This document shows positions 34,592 to 43,625 of a DNA stretch of 49,810 nt, piece after piece (the stretch's first letter is position 1; each line of letters starts with the position of its first letter). The translations under genes were made by a program, and so were the position numbers. Source of the DNA: Betaproteobacteria bacterium (GTDB taxonomy: Bacteria > Pseudomonadota > Gammaproteobacteria > Burkholderiales > Thiobacillaceae); contig JAGUXX010000094.1 in NCBI GenBank assembly GCA_020061585.1, positions 1 through 49,810 of the forward strand. The letters run 5' to 3'. Below the pieces are notes generated by a model. The model was not told the DNA's origin, searched no databases, and saw nothing but the letters and a program-made list of their open reading frames with translations.

Positions 34592-35299
34592 TTAATTTGC
34601 CGCGCACAGCGATGCCGGGTCGCACAGGCGGCCACGTAACCAGTCCGCCGACAGCGGCAGCAGCAGATCGTCGAATTCTCCATCAGGTCGATCGGCGGCG
34701 CGCGGCGGGTGCATGATGAAGCGCTGGTCGCCATTGCTGTTCTCGATTTCCGCCGCCGAAGTCGGCATCAGGTTGCGGCCGTCATTGACATTGATCGCGC
34801 CGAAACCGTTGCGGCCATGCGAAATCACCAGCGCGGCGGCGGACATCGGTTGGGCGCAGGCGCGGTCGGTGCAGATCTGCAGTTGCGCGACGGTCGTGGA
34901 GGATCGGTTTCCAGGCTGCGCCCAGTCCGCCGTGACGGCGTAGCCGAGCCGGTTGCCCCAGGCGTCGCCATCCGCCAGCCCCAAGGTTTTCCAGGGCAGA
35001 TTGCCGGTCAGGGTGGCGCAACCGCCATCGGCAAGCCGATCCTCCTCGCCGTCGTTGGCCTGTTCACTGTTCTCCGAGCGCAGGTCCGGGCAGGGCAGGG
35101 GACCGGCCCGATCCGCCTGGCGCAGCGCGTAACCGAGCAGCGCGATACGCGCCGCCTCCAGCGCGCGTCGGGTTTCCAGCGATTGGCGTTCGGCTATCTG
35201 TTGTCCCAGCGGGGTCAGTACGCCGCCCAGCAGCAAGGTGATGATGAACAGCACGATGGCGAGTTCGATCAGCGTAAAACCGGTCGGTCTCGGTTGCAT
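34592..35299 (-). CDS. Prepilin-like pseudopilin of the filament module
   Basis: 235 residues from ATG 35299. The leader MQPRPTG precedes FTLIELAIVLFIITLLLGGVL, a class III signal with Glu at +5. A longer frame from 35335 has an 18-residue leader and is less likely. The globular part is large for a pseudopilin, and several cysteines are spread through it (PCPDL, GGCATL, QICTDRACAQ, RLCDPASLCA), suggesting disulfides. It is the last gene of the minus-strand module, 25 bp after the GspM/PilO-like gene. It may be a GspH-type minor subunit or the main filament subunit. Confidence 0.82.
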   Translation of the reverse strand: MQPRPTGFTLIELAIVLFIITLLLGGVLTPLGQQIAERQSLETRRALEAARIALLGYALRQADRAGPLPCPDLRSENSEQANDGEEDRLADGGCATLTGNLPWKTLGLADGDAWGNRLGYAVTADWAQPGNRSSTTVAQLQICTDRACAQPMSAAALVISHGRNGFGAINVNDGRNLMPTSAAEIENSNGDQRFIMHPPRAADRPDGEFDDLLLPLSADWLRGRLCDPASLCAAN

Positions 35300-35324
35300 G
35301 GCGTGGGTTCGACGATGTACGGGC

Positions 35325-35879
35325 TCAGTTTGCATCGTGCGCCAGTGTCCACCAGTTCAACACACAGTTGGCCTGTCCCTGACCGCCGTCGTGATCCAGG
35401 ATCAGCGTGCATTGTTCGACCGTGAATCGTCCTGGCGCGGTGGCTCGCAAATGTGTGATCAGTCGGCCGAGACCGGCCGGGTCCAGCGCTGCCGCGGTGA
35501 ATTCCAGTTTGCTGGCGTTGAGATTCGTCGCCACCGGACTGCGCGCTTGCGGCGACAAATGCCACGACAAACTGCTGAGTCGAAACAACGATTGGCTACG
35601 CGCCAGCGCGCTGATCCAACCGACGCGGTCTTCCGGGCCGATGAAACCGCTGTCGCGGATGCGGCTGTGCAGCGCCGCCTCGGCCTGGTCCTGAATCAGC
35701 CGGGCTGGCGCATCGCGCACTTTGCCGGCGGTCTGGTCGGCGCGGGTGGTTGCCGCGATCAGCCTGGCTTCGGCGGTCATCCGGGCATGCAGGCTGAAAT
35801 GAAAAATGGCGGCGCCGCTGAGCAGCGAAACCAGCATCAAAGCCATTGGAATCCGCAGTTTCGGGTCGTTCAGCGTCAT
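35325..35879 (-). CDS. GspM/PilO-like assembly protein
   Basis: 184 residues. One N-terminal transmembrane segment (about 9-30) precedes a helical stretch (coiled-coil-like, 32-75) and an alpha/beta C-terminal domain. Sequence similarity cannot be judged by eye, but size, topology and place, directly after a GspL-like gene and with an ATGA overlap (35876-35879), are those of GspM or PilO inner-membrane platform proteins. Confidence 0.6.
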   Translation of the reverse strand: MTLNDPKLRIPMALMLVSLLSGAAIFHFSLHARMTAEARLIAATTRADQTAGKVRDAPARLIQDQAEAALHSRIRDSGFIGPEDRVGWISALARSQSLFRLSSLSWHLSPQARSPVATNLNASKLEFTAAALDPAGLGRLITHLRATAPGRFTVEQCTLILDHDGGQGQANCVLNWWTLAHDAN

Positions 35880-37417
35880 GGCGCGGCGGCGGTTATTTCG
35901 ATCTGGAATCGGGCGCTGACCTGACTATGCCCGAACTCCCCCTCCAGCTCGCTGTCGACCTGTCCATTCAGCGGCCAGCGGCTGATTTCGACATGGTATC
36001 CGGGCAAATTGGCCTGGAGTTGCTCGGCGAGTTGGCGCAGGCGACGGTGAGCGGCGTCGAAGTTGTTGTCAAACGGCGAAATTTCTCCGTCGACCTGGAT
36101 CGCGGCGCGCGGGGCATGGCTGCTGCCGGACAGGAACAAGCCGTTGCTCGACCAGGCCAGACGTTGAAAACGCAAATCGCCGATCTCCGCGCCGATCTTC
36201 AGCACCTGCTCGAAGATCGGCGACGGTTGCTGATCCAGTCTGCCGACCTGCTGCCAGGCTTCGACGCTAAGCCGGCGCTGTTCGATGACCGCCGCCCCAC
36301 CGGCGACGGCCAGCAGGCGCGCTTCCGCGTCCTGGTTGCGCAGACTGGCGGCATCCGCTTTGGCGGTGGCAACCTGCAGTCGCCAGGCATCCAGCCAGAG
36401 CAACGTCGAGCCGATGGAAACCACGCCCAGCCAGGCCGCCGCGACGAACAGCATGCCGCGTTTCATCCAGTGCACCCGGGTCAAGGCATGCTGATCGCGG
36501 GTCATCATGTTGGCGCTTTGCGGCGCGTCCGAGAGCAGCTTCAGATACAGCGCGTCGGAGGATTCCGCGAGCAACGTGGGCGGCAGATGCAGCGTATCGA
36601 GCAGTTGCCCGCGCAAGATGCTCTCGCACTGGAAACCGGCCGACTCCGGCAACAGCGCGTGCAGTTCCGCCAGGCTGTTGAGCGGATCGAGCAGCAGCGT
36701 GCGCAGCGGTTCCGAGCGCGCCATCAGTCGCTGGCCGACCAATGACTGACGGGTGCGCTCGATTTCTTCGGCGTAGCCTTCCAGCGGGTTGCTGTATTGA
36801 TTGCTGTCCACCGGCGCCAGTCGCGAAAAACGCAATTCGCCATCTTCGAGGTAGGTCAGGCGCAGCCCGCCGGTCTGCTCGGAAACCAGCAGCAACCGCG
36901 AACTGCCGAGTTTGAACAGTCGCGCCAGCGGAATCGTCAGCGCCGGCAACAACCAGATGCCGGCCAGATGGGCGCCACGTACATGCATGATGTCCAGCCA
37001 GGGGCGGATGATCTCGGCATTGGTCAGCCCCATCATCAGGTAACGATCCTGTCGCCGTTCCTTCAGTTGATCCCGCAATCCGGGCGCCAGCGACGATTTC
37101 TGGCGCAGCGCCGCGCGGTAGGCGGAATGGTGGATGAGTTGCCGCAAGCGGCGATCGGTCATTTCGCGGCGGTCGGGGCCATGCACGCGCGGCAGGATGT
37201 CCTGGCGATAGACCTCGTCGACGGTATCCACGGCGATCGCCACCGGCTTGCCGGGATGCTTGAGCAGCAGCGCGTTGAATTCTTCCCAGCCTTCTTCGTC
37301 GCAGGGCAGGGAGCGTACTTCCTTGAGGGTGCTGTTGCGATACAACGCGCAACTGGCGCCGGCCGCGGATACATAGAGCAGGATGCGGTCGTTGCGGGTG
37401 AGCGCTTTGAAAATCAT
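35876..37417 (-). CDS. GspL-like platform protein (PilM-PilN-type fusion)
   Basis: 513 residues. A cytoplasmic N-terminal part (about 1-310) has an actin-like feel (LLYVSAAGASCALYR, RLLLVSEQTGGLRLTYLEDG). One transmembrane helix (about 327-347) is followed by a coiled-coil and a small alpha/beta periplasmic domain. This is the layout of GspL, or of PilM fused to PilN. It probably links the ATPase to the inner-membrane platform. It overlaps both neighbours by 4 bp (37414-37417; 35876-35879), so the three genes are translationally coupled. Confidence 0.65.
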   Translation of the reverse strand: MIFKALTRNDRILLYVSAAGASCALYRNSTLKEVRSLPCDEEGWEEFNALLLKHPGKPVAIAVDTVDEVYRQDILPRVHGPDRREMTDRRLRQLIHHSAYRAALRQKSSLAPGLRDQLKERRQDRYLMMGLTNAEIIRPWLDIMHVRGAHLAGIWLLPALTIPLARLFKLGSSRLLLVSEQTGGLRLTYLEDGELRFSRLAPVDSNQYSNPLEGYAEEIERTRQSLVGQRLMARSEPLRTLLLDPLNSLAELHALLPESAGFQCESILRGQLLDTLHLPPTLLAESSDALYLKLLSDAPQSANMMTRDQHALTRVHWMKRGMLFVAAAWLGVVSIGSTLLWLDAWRLQVATAKADAASLRNQDAEARLLAVAGGAAVIEQRRLSVEAWQQVGRLDQQPSPIFEQVLKIGAEIGDLRFQRLAWSSNGLFLSGSSHAPRAAIQVDGEISPFDNNFDAAHRRLRQLAEQLQANLPGYHVEISRWPLNGQVDSELEGEFGHSQVSARFQIEITAAAP

Positions 37418-38616
37418 AGCGGCAACTCGCCGATGATCTGGTAGACCGGCATGAATACCGCCAGCATCAGCACCGCCAACAACAAGCCAAGCAGCGCGGC
37501 CAGGCCGGGTTCGAGCAAGGTCAGGGCGCGCGTGATGGTTTCACGCGAGTCGCGTTCGAAGAACCAGGCGACGTTTTCGAATGCTTCGGCCAAGGCGCCG
37601 TTGGCTTCTCCGGTATGGACCATGCGCAGCACCAGTGGCGGCAACAGTTCATGTCGACGCAGACTGTTGGCCACGCCCTCGCCGGCGGCGATCTGCTGCG
37701 CGGTGGCGATCAGCTTGAACTGGATGACGCGGTTGCCGGCGCTGTCGGCGCAGGCTTGCAAGGCGTCCAGCAGGCCGACGCCGGATTGCAGCAATAATGC
37801 CAGCAGGCCGGTGACGCGGGCCAGGATGTGCTTGTGCAAGGTAGTCCCGAATATCGGCAATTTCAGCCAGATGCCGTCAAGTCTTCTGGCCAGCGCCGAC
37901 GAGCGGCGAATCGCCAGAAACACGCCGGCCACGCCCAACAGCAGGAACGGCAAGATCCACAACAAATAGTCCCTGGTCAGTTGCGATACCGTGATCAAGG
38001 CTTGGGTGGCGGCGGGCATCGGCAGGTTCAGGCTGGTCACCAGCATGGCCAGTTTCGGCGTCAGGTAGAACAGCAGCACACCTGCGGCGGCGAACACGGC
38101 GCACGCCGCGAGGCTGGGATAGATCAGGCGCCGGGTGAATTCGGCCTGCAAATCATCCTGTTGTTTCAGGCTGGCCTCCAGGCGCGCGAAGACGATTTCC
38201 ATCTGGTCGCTGGTTTCCGCCGCGCGGACCAGGGCAATGAATACGCGGTCGAATACATCGGGATGCGCGGCAAGCGCTTCCGACAGCAGTTTGCCGCCCT
38301 CCAGATCGTCCGCCACCAACGCCAGCAGGTCTCGAAAACGCGAGTTCTCGGTGCTGGCGATGAGATCCTTGAGACCTTCAAGCAACGGCGCGCCGGCGCG
38401 GGAGATCTGCTGCATGTGAAAACAGAAGCTGATCAAGTCTCTACGGCTGGCATGCCAGGTTGAAAACAGGCCGCGTCGATTGGCGACGCGCGCGCGAATC
38501 AGGGTCAAGCCCATGCGGCGCAAGCGCAGATCCAGGTCGATATCGTTGATCGCGGCGAGTTCGCCCTGGATGCGTTGGCCTTCGGTGTTGGCCGCGCGGT
38601 AGCGAAAACGGGGCAT
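37414..38616 (-). CDS. GspF/PilC-type inner-membrane platform protein
   Basis: 400 residues. Two T2SSF domains (about 65-185 and 270-390) with the typical SFCFHMQQISRAGAPLLEGL and a second matching motif LLLQSGVGLLDALQACADS, each followed by hydrophobic helices (about 165-190, 220-240, 370-395). It anchors the ATPase GspE in the inner membrane. It lies 23 bp after gspE. Confidence 0.93.
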   Translation of the reverse strand: MPRFRYRAANTEGQRIQGELAAINDIDLDLRLRRMGLTLIRARVANRRGLFSTWHASRRDLISFCFHMQQISRAGAPLLEGLKDLIASTENSRFRDLLALVADDLEGGKLLSEALAAHPDVFDRVFIALVRAAETSDQMEIVFARLEASLKQQDDLQAEFTRRLIYPSLAACAVFAAAGVLLFYLTPKLAMLVTSLNLPMPAATQALITVSQLTRDYLLWILPFLLLGVAGVFLAIRRSSALARRLDGIWLKLPIFGTTLHKHILARVTGLLALLLQSGVGLLDALQACADSAGNRVIQFKLIATAQQIAAGEGVANSLRRHELLPPLVLRMVHTGEANGALAEAFENVAWFFERDSRETITRALTLLEPGLAALLGLLLAVLMLAVFMPVYQIIGELPL

Positions 38617-38639
38617 GCGGTCGGATCCTTGGTCTGCCG

Positions 38640-40364
38640 TCAGCGGCGAGACAGGTTGACCACGCGGCCGAGTTCGGCAAGCGATGTGTCGCCGCCGCGG
38701 ACCCGATCGAGTCCGTCCTCGGCCAGGTTGCGCCAGCCGCGCTCGGCCGCCAGGCCGGCCAGTTCGCGAGGGGTCGCGCCGCGCAGCACGGCTTCATCCA
38801 GCACGGCGTCCATCAGCAGAAGTTCCATCAGCGGCAGACGGCCGCGATAGCCTTTGAATGCGCAATGCGTGCAGCCCTTGGCGCGGTAGAGGATCTCCGG
38901 AGCATTGCCGTCGAGCAGATGGCGCTCGGTTTCGTCCGGGCTGTAGGCCTCCTTGCAATGCGGACACAAGCGTCGCACCAGACGCTGCGCCACGACCGCG
39001 ACGATGTTGCCGGCCAGAATCGCCGGTCGTATGCCCATGTCCTCGATGCGCGGAAAGACCCCTAGCGCCGAATGCGTGTGCAGCGTGGTGAATACCAGAT
39101 GACCGGTCATGGCGGCGCGAAACGCCATTTCGGCGGCTTCCCTGTCGCGCACCTCGCCGACCAGAACGATGTCCGGGTCCTGCCGCATGATGGCGCGCAC
39201 GCCGCCGGCGAAATCGATTTTCGAGAGTTCCGTGAGCGAGGTCTGGCGGATCAGCGGGTGCGGGTATTCGACCGGGTCTTCCAGCGTCATGATGTTGACA
39301 TCTTCCCGGTTCAGGTGCGCCAGCAGCGAATACAGCGTGGTGGTTTTGCCTGAGCCGGTCGGGCCGGTGACGATGACCAGGCCTTCCGGGCGGGAAATCA
39401 CCTCCAGCAGGCGCGCCAGGGTTTCCGGCGGCAAGCCCATACGGTCGAGTGGAATGATCGATTTCTCGCGGTCGAGTATGCGCAGGACGATGTTCTCGCC
39501 ATGCAGCGTCGGCAGGCTGGAGACGCGGAAGTCGATGCTGCGGCCATACAAGGTCAGCGATAGCCGGCCGTCCTGAGGGGCGCGCGATTCGGCGATGTTG
39601 AGGCCGGAAATCACTTTCAGGCGTACGGATATCGCCGGCCAGTATTTGCGATGCAGGCTGCGCATCGGTTCCAGCACGCCATCGATGCGGTAGCGTACCC
39701 GCAAGAACGATGCTTCAGGTTCGAAGTGCACATCGGAAGCGCCGCGCTTGACCGCTTCGGCGAGCATCGCGTTGACCAGTCGCACGATCGGTTGGGTATA
39801 TTCGGTGCCTGCATGCCCGCCGATGTTGGCTCCGACGTTGGCGGCAAGGTGCAGACTGCTCCAGTCGACTTCGCCGGTTTCGATTTCCTTCAGGATGCCA
39901 TCGACCGACAGATCGAAGCCGTAAAACTTGTCCAGGCACTCGAGGATCTGCGCTTCCGCCGCCAGCATCGGCCGAATATCGTAGCGGCCTTCGAGATACG
40001 CGCGCAGTTGGTCGAGCGCGACCAGGTTGTACAGGTCGGGTACCGCGACGGTCAGAGTATTGGTTTCAGCGTCCGCCGCCAGCGGCAGAAAATGATGTCG
40101 CCGCGCCAGATGTTCCGGGGTCAGCGCGATGGCTTCCGGGTCGGCGACGACATGCGTCAGGTCGATGCTGGTTTCGCCGGCGTTCTGCGCCAGCACATCG
40201 CGCAATACGTTGTCATTGATGAAACCCAGGTTGATCAGTTGGCGCCCCAGCGGCAGGCCGCTGACCGCCTGTTCCATCAGGGCGATGCGCAATTGGTCGA
40301 GGCTGATCAGGCCTTGCCCGGCGAGCCATTCGCCTAGCTTGGGAGGTTCGGAGAAATGGGCCAT
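38640..40364 (-). CDS. GspE/PilB-family assembly ATPase with MshEN c-di-GMP-binding N-terminus
   Basis: 574 residues. The N-terminus carries two MshEN-type motifs: KLGEWLAGQGLISLDQLRIA (9-28, continuing to Gln32) and LPLGRQLINLGFI (37-49, continuing to Gln60), separated by 4-5 residues as in c-di-GMP-binding MshE. The ATPase core has Walker A GPTGSGKT (334-341), a Walker B region DIVLVGEVRD (398-407) and the tetracysteine zinc site CPHC (467-470) and CTHC (498-501). It powers filament polymerisation. c-di-GMP binding is inferred from motif match; the first Arg is Lys here. Confidence 0.93.
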   Translation of the reverse strand: MAHFSEPPKLGEWLAGQGLISLDQLRIALMEQAVSGLPLGRQLINLGFINDNVLRDVLAQNAGETSIDLTHVVADPEAIALTPEHLARRHHFLPLAADAETNTLTVAVPDLYNLVALDQLRAYLEGRYDIRPMLAAEAQILECLDKFYGFDLSVDGILKEIETGEVDWSSLHLAANVGANIGGHAGTEYTQPIVRLVNAMLAEAVKRGASDVHFEPEASFLRVRYRIDGVLEPMRSLHRKYWPAISVRLKVISGLNIAESRAPQDGRLSLTLYGRSIDFRVSSLPTLHGENIVLRILDREKSIIPLDRMGLPPETLARLLEVISRPEGLVIVTGPTGSGKTTTLYSLLAHLNREDVNIMTLEDPVEYPHPLIRQTSLTELSKIDFAGGVRAIMRQDPDIVLVGEVRDREAAEMAFRAAMTGHLVFTTLHTHSALGVFPRIEDMGIRPAILAGNIVAVVAQRLVRRLCPHCKEAYSPDETERHLLDGNAPEILYRAKGCTHCAFKGYRGRLPLMELLLMDAVLDEAVLRGATPRELAGLAAERGWRNLAEDGLDRVRGGDTSLAELGRVVNLSRR

Positions 40365-40414
40365 GTCTGGTTCGCCGCGGCGCCATCAAAACAACGGCTG
40401 GCAGCGCTATCCGC

Positions 40415-41845
40415 TTAGTCGTTCTGATAGGTTTGCATGCGGCTGTACAGTGTGGTGCGATTGACGCCGAGGATTTTGGCGGCTTGCGAAAGATTGCCGT
40501 GGGTCATGGCCAGGGCGGCTTCGACATAGCTGCGTTCCCACTGCCGAATGACCTGGTCGAGGTTGAAGTTATGCAGATTGCGCAGGTGCGCCTTGGCGTA
40601 TTCCTGCAAAGCCAGACCATCGGTGGGCAGGGGAATGGTTGATGGGTTGACCACATCGAGATCGAACTCGTCCTCCAGTTCCCGCGCGTTGACCGTGCGG
40701 CCGGCATATTTGGTGGTCAGGCGGATGACGATGTTGCGCAGTTCGCGGACATTGCCGGGAAAGTGATAGTCCTCCCACAGGCGGCGCGCGTCGGGCGCGA
40801 ACACGAACGGCGCGGCACCGACCTCGCGGGCGAAATGGCCGCGGAAGTGTTCCAGCAGCGAAAGCTTGTCCTCGGTCTGTTCACGCAATGGCGGGACGTG
40901 CACGGAAAACACCGACAGCCGGTGATAGAGGTCGCCCCGGAACCGACCTTCGCGTACTTCCTTGCGCAGATCGCGATTGGTGGCGGCGACAATGCGGGCG
41001 TTGGAAAACCGGCTGCCGGTTTCGCCGACCCGCTGAAACTCGCCGTTTTCCAGGACGCGCAGCAGTTTTGCCTGGAGTTCCAGCGGCAGTTCGCCGATTT
41101 CATCAAGAAACAAGGTACCTTCCCGCGCGTCCTCGAAGTAGCCGGAATGGGCTTGCGTGGCGCCGGTGAACGCGCCCTTGGCGTAGCCGAACAGCGTTGG
41201 CTCGACCAGCGTCGGCGAGATTGCGGCGCAGTTCAGGGCGAGATAGGGTTTGCCGCTGCGCTTCGACCATTGATGCAGGCTCTTCGCGACCAGTTCCTTG
41301 CCGCTGCCGGATTCGCCTTCGATCAACACCGGAAACGGCGCGTCGGCGTAGAGTTTGATCTGGTTGCGCAAGCGATCGACGGCAAAACTCGATCCGACGA
41401 TGCCGCTTGATTCGAGCGTGGCGGCCGGAGGTTGCACGCCAGGCTGCTCCTGATCGAAACGCAATGCGGAGAACAGCGCTTGCTTGATCTGTTCGGGGTC
41501 GGCCGGCTTGGCAATGAAATCGATGGCGCCGAGCGCCCGCGCATGTCGCGCATTGGCATCGTCGTTCTGGCCGGAAAGCACCAGGATGCGGGTTTTCTTG
41601 GAGTAGTTCAGCAAGTCGGTGATCAGCGCGAAACCCTCATCCGGCTTGTGTTGCGAAGGCGGCAGGCCTAAATCGACCAGCGCCAACGGCGGCGGGCTTT
41701 CGAGTTGCGTCAACAGGCTCTTTACCTGCTGCCGGGATTCGGCGACGAACACCTCGAAGTCATTGGACAGCACAAAATGCAGTGTGTCGGTGATCAGCGG
41801 GTCGTCATCGACTATCAGCAGAGCCGGTTTTGCATCAGATATCAC
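40415..41845 (-). CDS. Sigma-54-dependent response regulator (NtrC family)
   Basis: 476 residues. A receiver domain (1-125) has acidic Asp13-15 and phospho-Asp58 in ALVDLGLPP. The AAA+ domain has Walker A GESGSGKE (177-184), GAFTGA (224-229) for sigma-54 contact and Walker B TLFLDEIG. A C-terminal Fis-type HTH (NLSQAAKILGVNRTTLYSRM) binds DNA. The receiver style (DLGLPP with a spaced insert) recalls PEP-CTERM-linked regulators, but no such system is here. It sits directly before the filament ATPase gene (50 bp), so it probably regulates that module. No histidine kinase partner is adjacent, and no clear -24/-12 site was found by eye. Confidence 0.93.
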   Translation of the reverse strand: MISDAKPALLIVDDDPLITDTLHFVLSNDFEVFVAESRQQVKSLLTQLESPPPLALVDLGLPPSQHKPDEGFALITDLLNYSKKTRILVLSGQNDDANARHARALGAIDFIAKPADPEQIKQALFSALRFDQEQPGVQPPAATLESSGIVGSSFAVDRLRNQIKLYADAPFPVLIEGESGSGKELVAKSLHQWSKRSGKPYLALNCAAISPTLVEPTLFGYAKGAFTGATQAHSGYFEDAREGTLFLDEIGELPLELQAKLLRVLENGEFQRVGETGSRFSNARIVAATNRDLRKEVREGRFRGDLYHRLSVFSVHVPPLREQTEDKLSLLEHFRGHFAREVGAAPFVFAPDARRLWEDYHFPGNVRELRNIVIRLTTKYAGRTVNARELEDEFDLDVVNPSTIPLPTDGLALQEYAKAHLRNLHNFNLDQVIRQWERSYVEAALAMTHGNLSQAAKILGVNRTTLYSRMQTYQND

Positions 41846-41947
41846 GAGTGGTCTCCGTCAAGCTGCATTGCGTGCGTGGCGCATGTCATGGGTTCGCGCA
41901 AAGGCGATGGGCGAGGCGCCTGGCGCCAAGCGCTGCCGGACTGGATG

Positions 41948-43609
41948 TCAGGTAGCCAGGTAATACGTTGCCATCAACCATCCATCACCCTTGTCACGCA
42001 CGGAATCGAGCCGAATCAGGCGCATGCCGTTCTGGTCGCGCATGTTGTACTGTCGGCCATGGGCGTAGCGCGCGCTTTCCATGATGATCAGATTGTCGCT
42101 ATCCAGGCTGGGGAAAATCAGCGCTTGGCTGCTGGACTGCTGATAGGTATGGGAGTCTTCCACCGAATAGCTCAACCCCGCGGCGATTTCGTGTGTTTCG
42201 AGCATTACCAGATTGGGCGATGTGTTCAAGGTTTGCACGCCGATCTTGCGCATTTCATCATGCATGCGGGTAATGCGCCTGATCACGCCGATTTGCCAGG
42301 GATGGGTGGGGTCGAGACGAATCGCCAGCAGTTTGCCGACCTTGACCCATTCGCTTTCCTCGCCCTTGAGCATCACGCCGACTCCGGTGTCGCTGCGATC
42401 GAACAGCGGCCATTGTTCCGCGCTGAGGTCGCGGCTGCCCTGAATGCGCTGGGTAACCGCCGATTTGGTGCGTTCCGTGACGAAACCGTAGAGCTTGATG
42501 TCGAGAATTTCTTCGCTGCTGAGTTGTTGGCCCGGGCTGCCGCCACTGGAAATTTCGTTTTCAGCCTCGATGCGTTTGCAGATGGCGTTCAGGTCGCGCA
42601 ATACCTCGCAGCGTCCTTGCGCCGGGGCGCGATTGTTGTTGCGGCGCTCGCGTTCGCTGGTGGCCGCCCATTCGTTGCCGGCATGATTGAGCAGATCGAA
42701 ACCATCCGGCAGGCGAAATTCTTCGCCTAGCCCCAGGCTGGGGGGCAGAGCGCCGGATTTCAGCGCTCTTTCAGTGCTCTTGAGGTGTTCCTGCAAGCGT
42801 TCCGTATCGATGAAGCGGTAACTGGCTTCGATGCTGGCATTGGGCCTGATGCGCTTGAGTCCGTGGCCCTTGTCGGTATCGATGTAGAAGAAGTGGCGGG
42901 AGGCGTCATAAGTCTTCTCGAGCTGCGTTTTGTCCGACCAGTTATCCAGCCAGTGATCGATCATCTCGATCTGCCTCGGCGCCAGACTGCCGGCGCCCAG
43001 CGGCGACAGCAGCAGAGCCTGGACGTACTCATCCATGCAACTGGCGGGCTGCGAGTCGGTGGCGTAGAGCTTCATGCGCGTGGCATGAAAGCCATCGAAT
43101 TCGGCGATGCGATAGAGGTTGTGAAAACGCAGCCAAAGCTTGTCCTCGACCTTTTCGTAACGGAAGTAACGCCATTTGAAGATGTCGGCGAAGCCGCGCA
43201 AAGCGCGTCCGGCGATTTGCGGGATTGCCGGTTGTATCTTGCTGCCGCCCGGGTTGGCGACGAAATCCATGATGAACGTGTGATAGCCGCGGGTGACTTC
43301 CCAGAAAAATGCGTGTATCGCCGTCCACAACCGTGACTCGATGACTTTCGACATGCGCGGATTGCGCAGGTATTGAACACACAGCGAGTACTGCATATCC
43401 CGCGCCTGATTGTCCAGATGAATAAGGACTTGCAGCCGGTCCTTCGACATCGGCAGACCGGCATGATTGAACTGGATCAGGCTTTGCACCACCTGTTCCT
43501 GCGCGGTGTAGATGTCCCCCGCCGGCAGTTCCTGCATCCAGCGCGAGACCGTTTTCAGGTCGCTAAGCGGATCCTCTTCGCCCTTCTTGCGTTTGAAGAA
43601 CCCGAACAT
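41948..43609 (-). CDS. Large cytoplasmic protein with possible C-terminal PilZ-like domain
   Basis: 553 residues, no signal or membrane span. The body (about 1-320) is helical, with no recognised fold. In the C-terminal 130 residues I see DRSDTGVGV followed by a beta-rich stretch (GKLLAIRLDPTHPWQIGVI), which resembles the (D/N)xSxxG core of PilZ c-di-GMP-binding domains. The paired RxxxR motif is only loosely present (QRIQGSR), so ligand binding is uncertain. It follows alaS by 16 bp and precedes the sigma-54 regulator by 102 bp. I do not recognise the family; a signalling partner of the filament module is an inference from position. Confidence 0.7.
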   Translation of the reverse strand: MFGFFKRKKGEEDPLSDLKTVSRWMQELPAGDIYTAQEQVVQSLIQFNHAGLPMSKDRLQVLIHLDNQARDMQYSLCVQYLRNPRMSKVIESRLWTAIHAFFWEVTRGYHTFIMDFVANPGGSKIQPAIPQIAGRALRGFADIFKWRYFRYEKVEDKLWLRFHNLYRIAEFDGFHATRMKLYATDSQPASCMDEYVQALLLSPLGAGSLAPRQIEMIDHWLDNWSDKTQLEKTYDASRHFFYIDTDKGHGLKRIRPNASIEASYRFIDTERLQEHLKSTERALKSGALPPSLGLGEEFRLPDGFDLLNHAGNEWAATSERERRNNNRAPAQGRCEVLRDLNAICKRIEAENEISSGGSPGQQLSSEEILDIKLYGFVTERTKSAVTQRIQGSRDLSAEQWPLFDRSDTGVGVMLKGEESEWVKVGKLLAIRLDPTHPWQIGVIRRITRMHDEMRKIGVQTLNTSPNLVMLETHEIAAGLSYSVEDSHTYQQSSSQALIFPSLDSDNLIIMESARYAHGRQYNMRDQNGMRLIRLDSVRDKGDGWLMATYYLAT

Positions 43610-43625
43610 AGGTTTCAGTCCTCGC

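Noticed and set aside
41846-41947. Sigma-54 promoter or terminator between the PilZ-like gene and the regulator
   Set aside because: Only a short GGCGCC palindrome is visible; no -24/-12 GG/GC pair at 10-bp spacing and no T-run.
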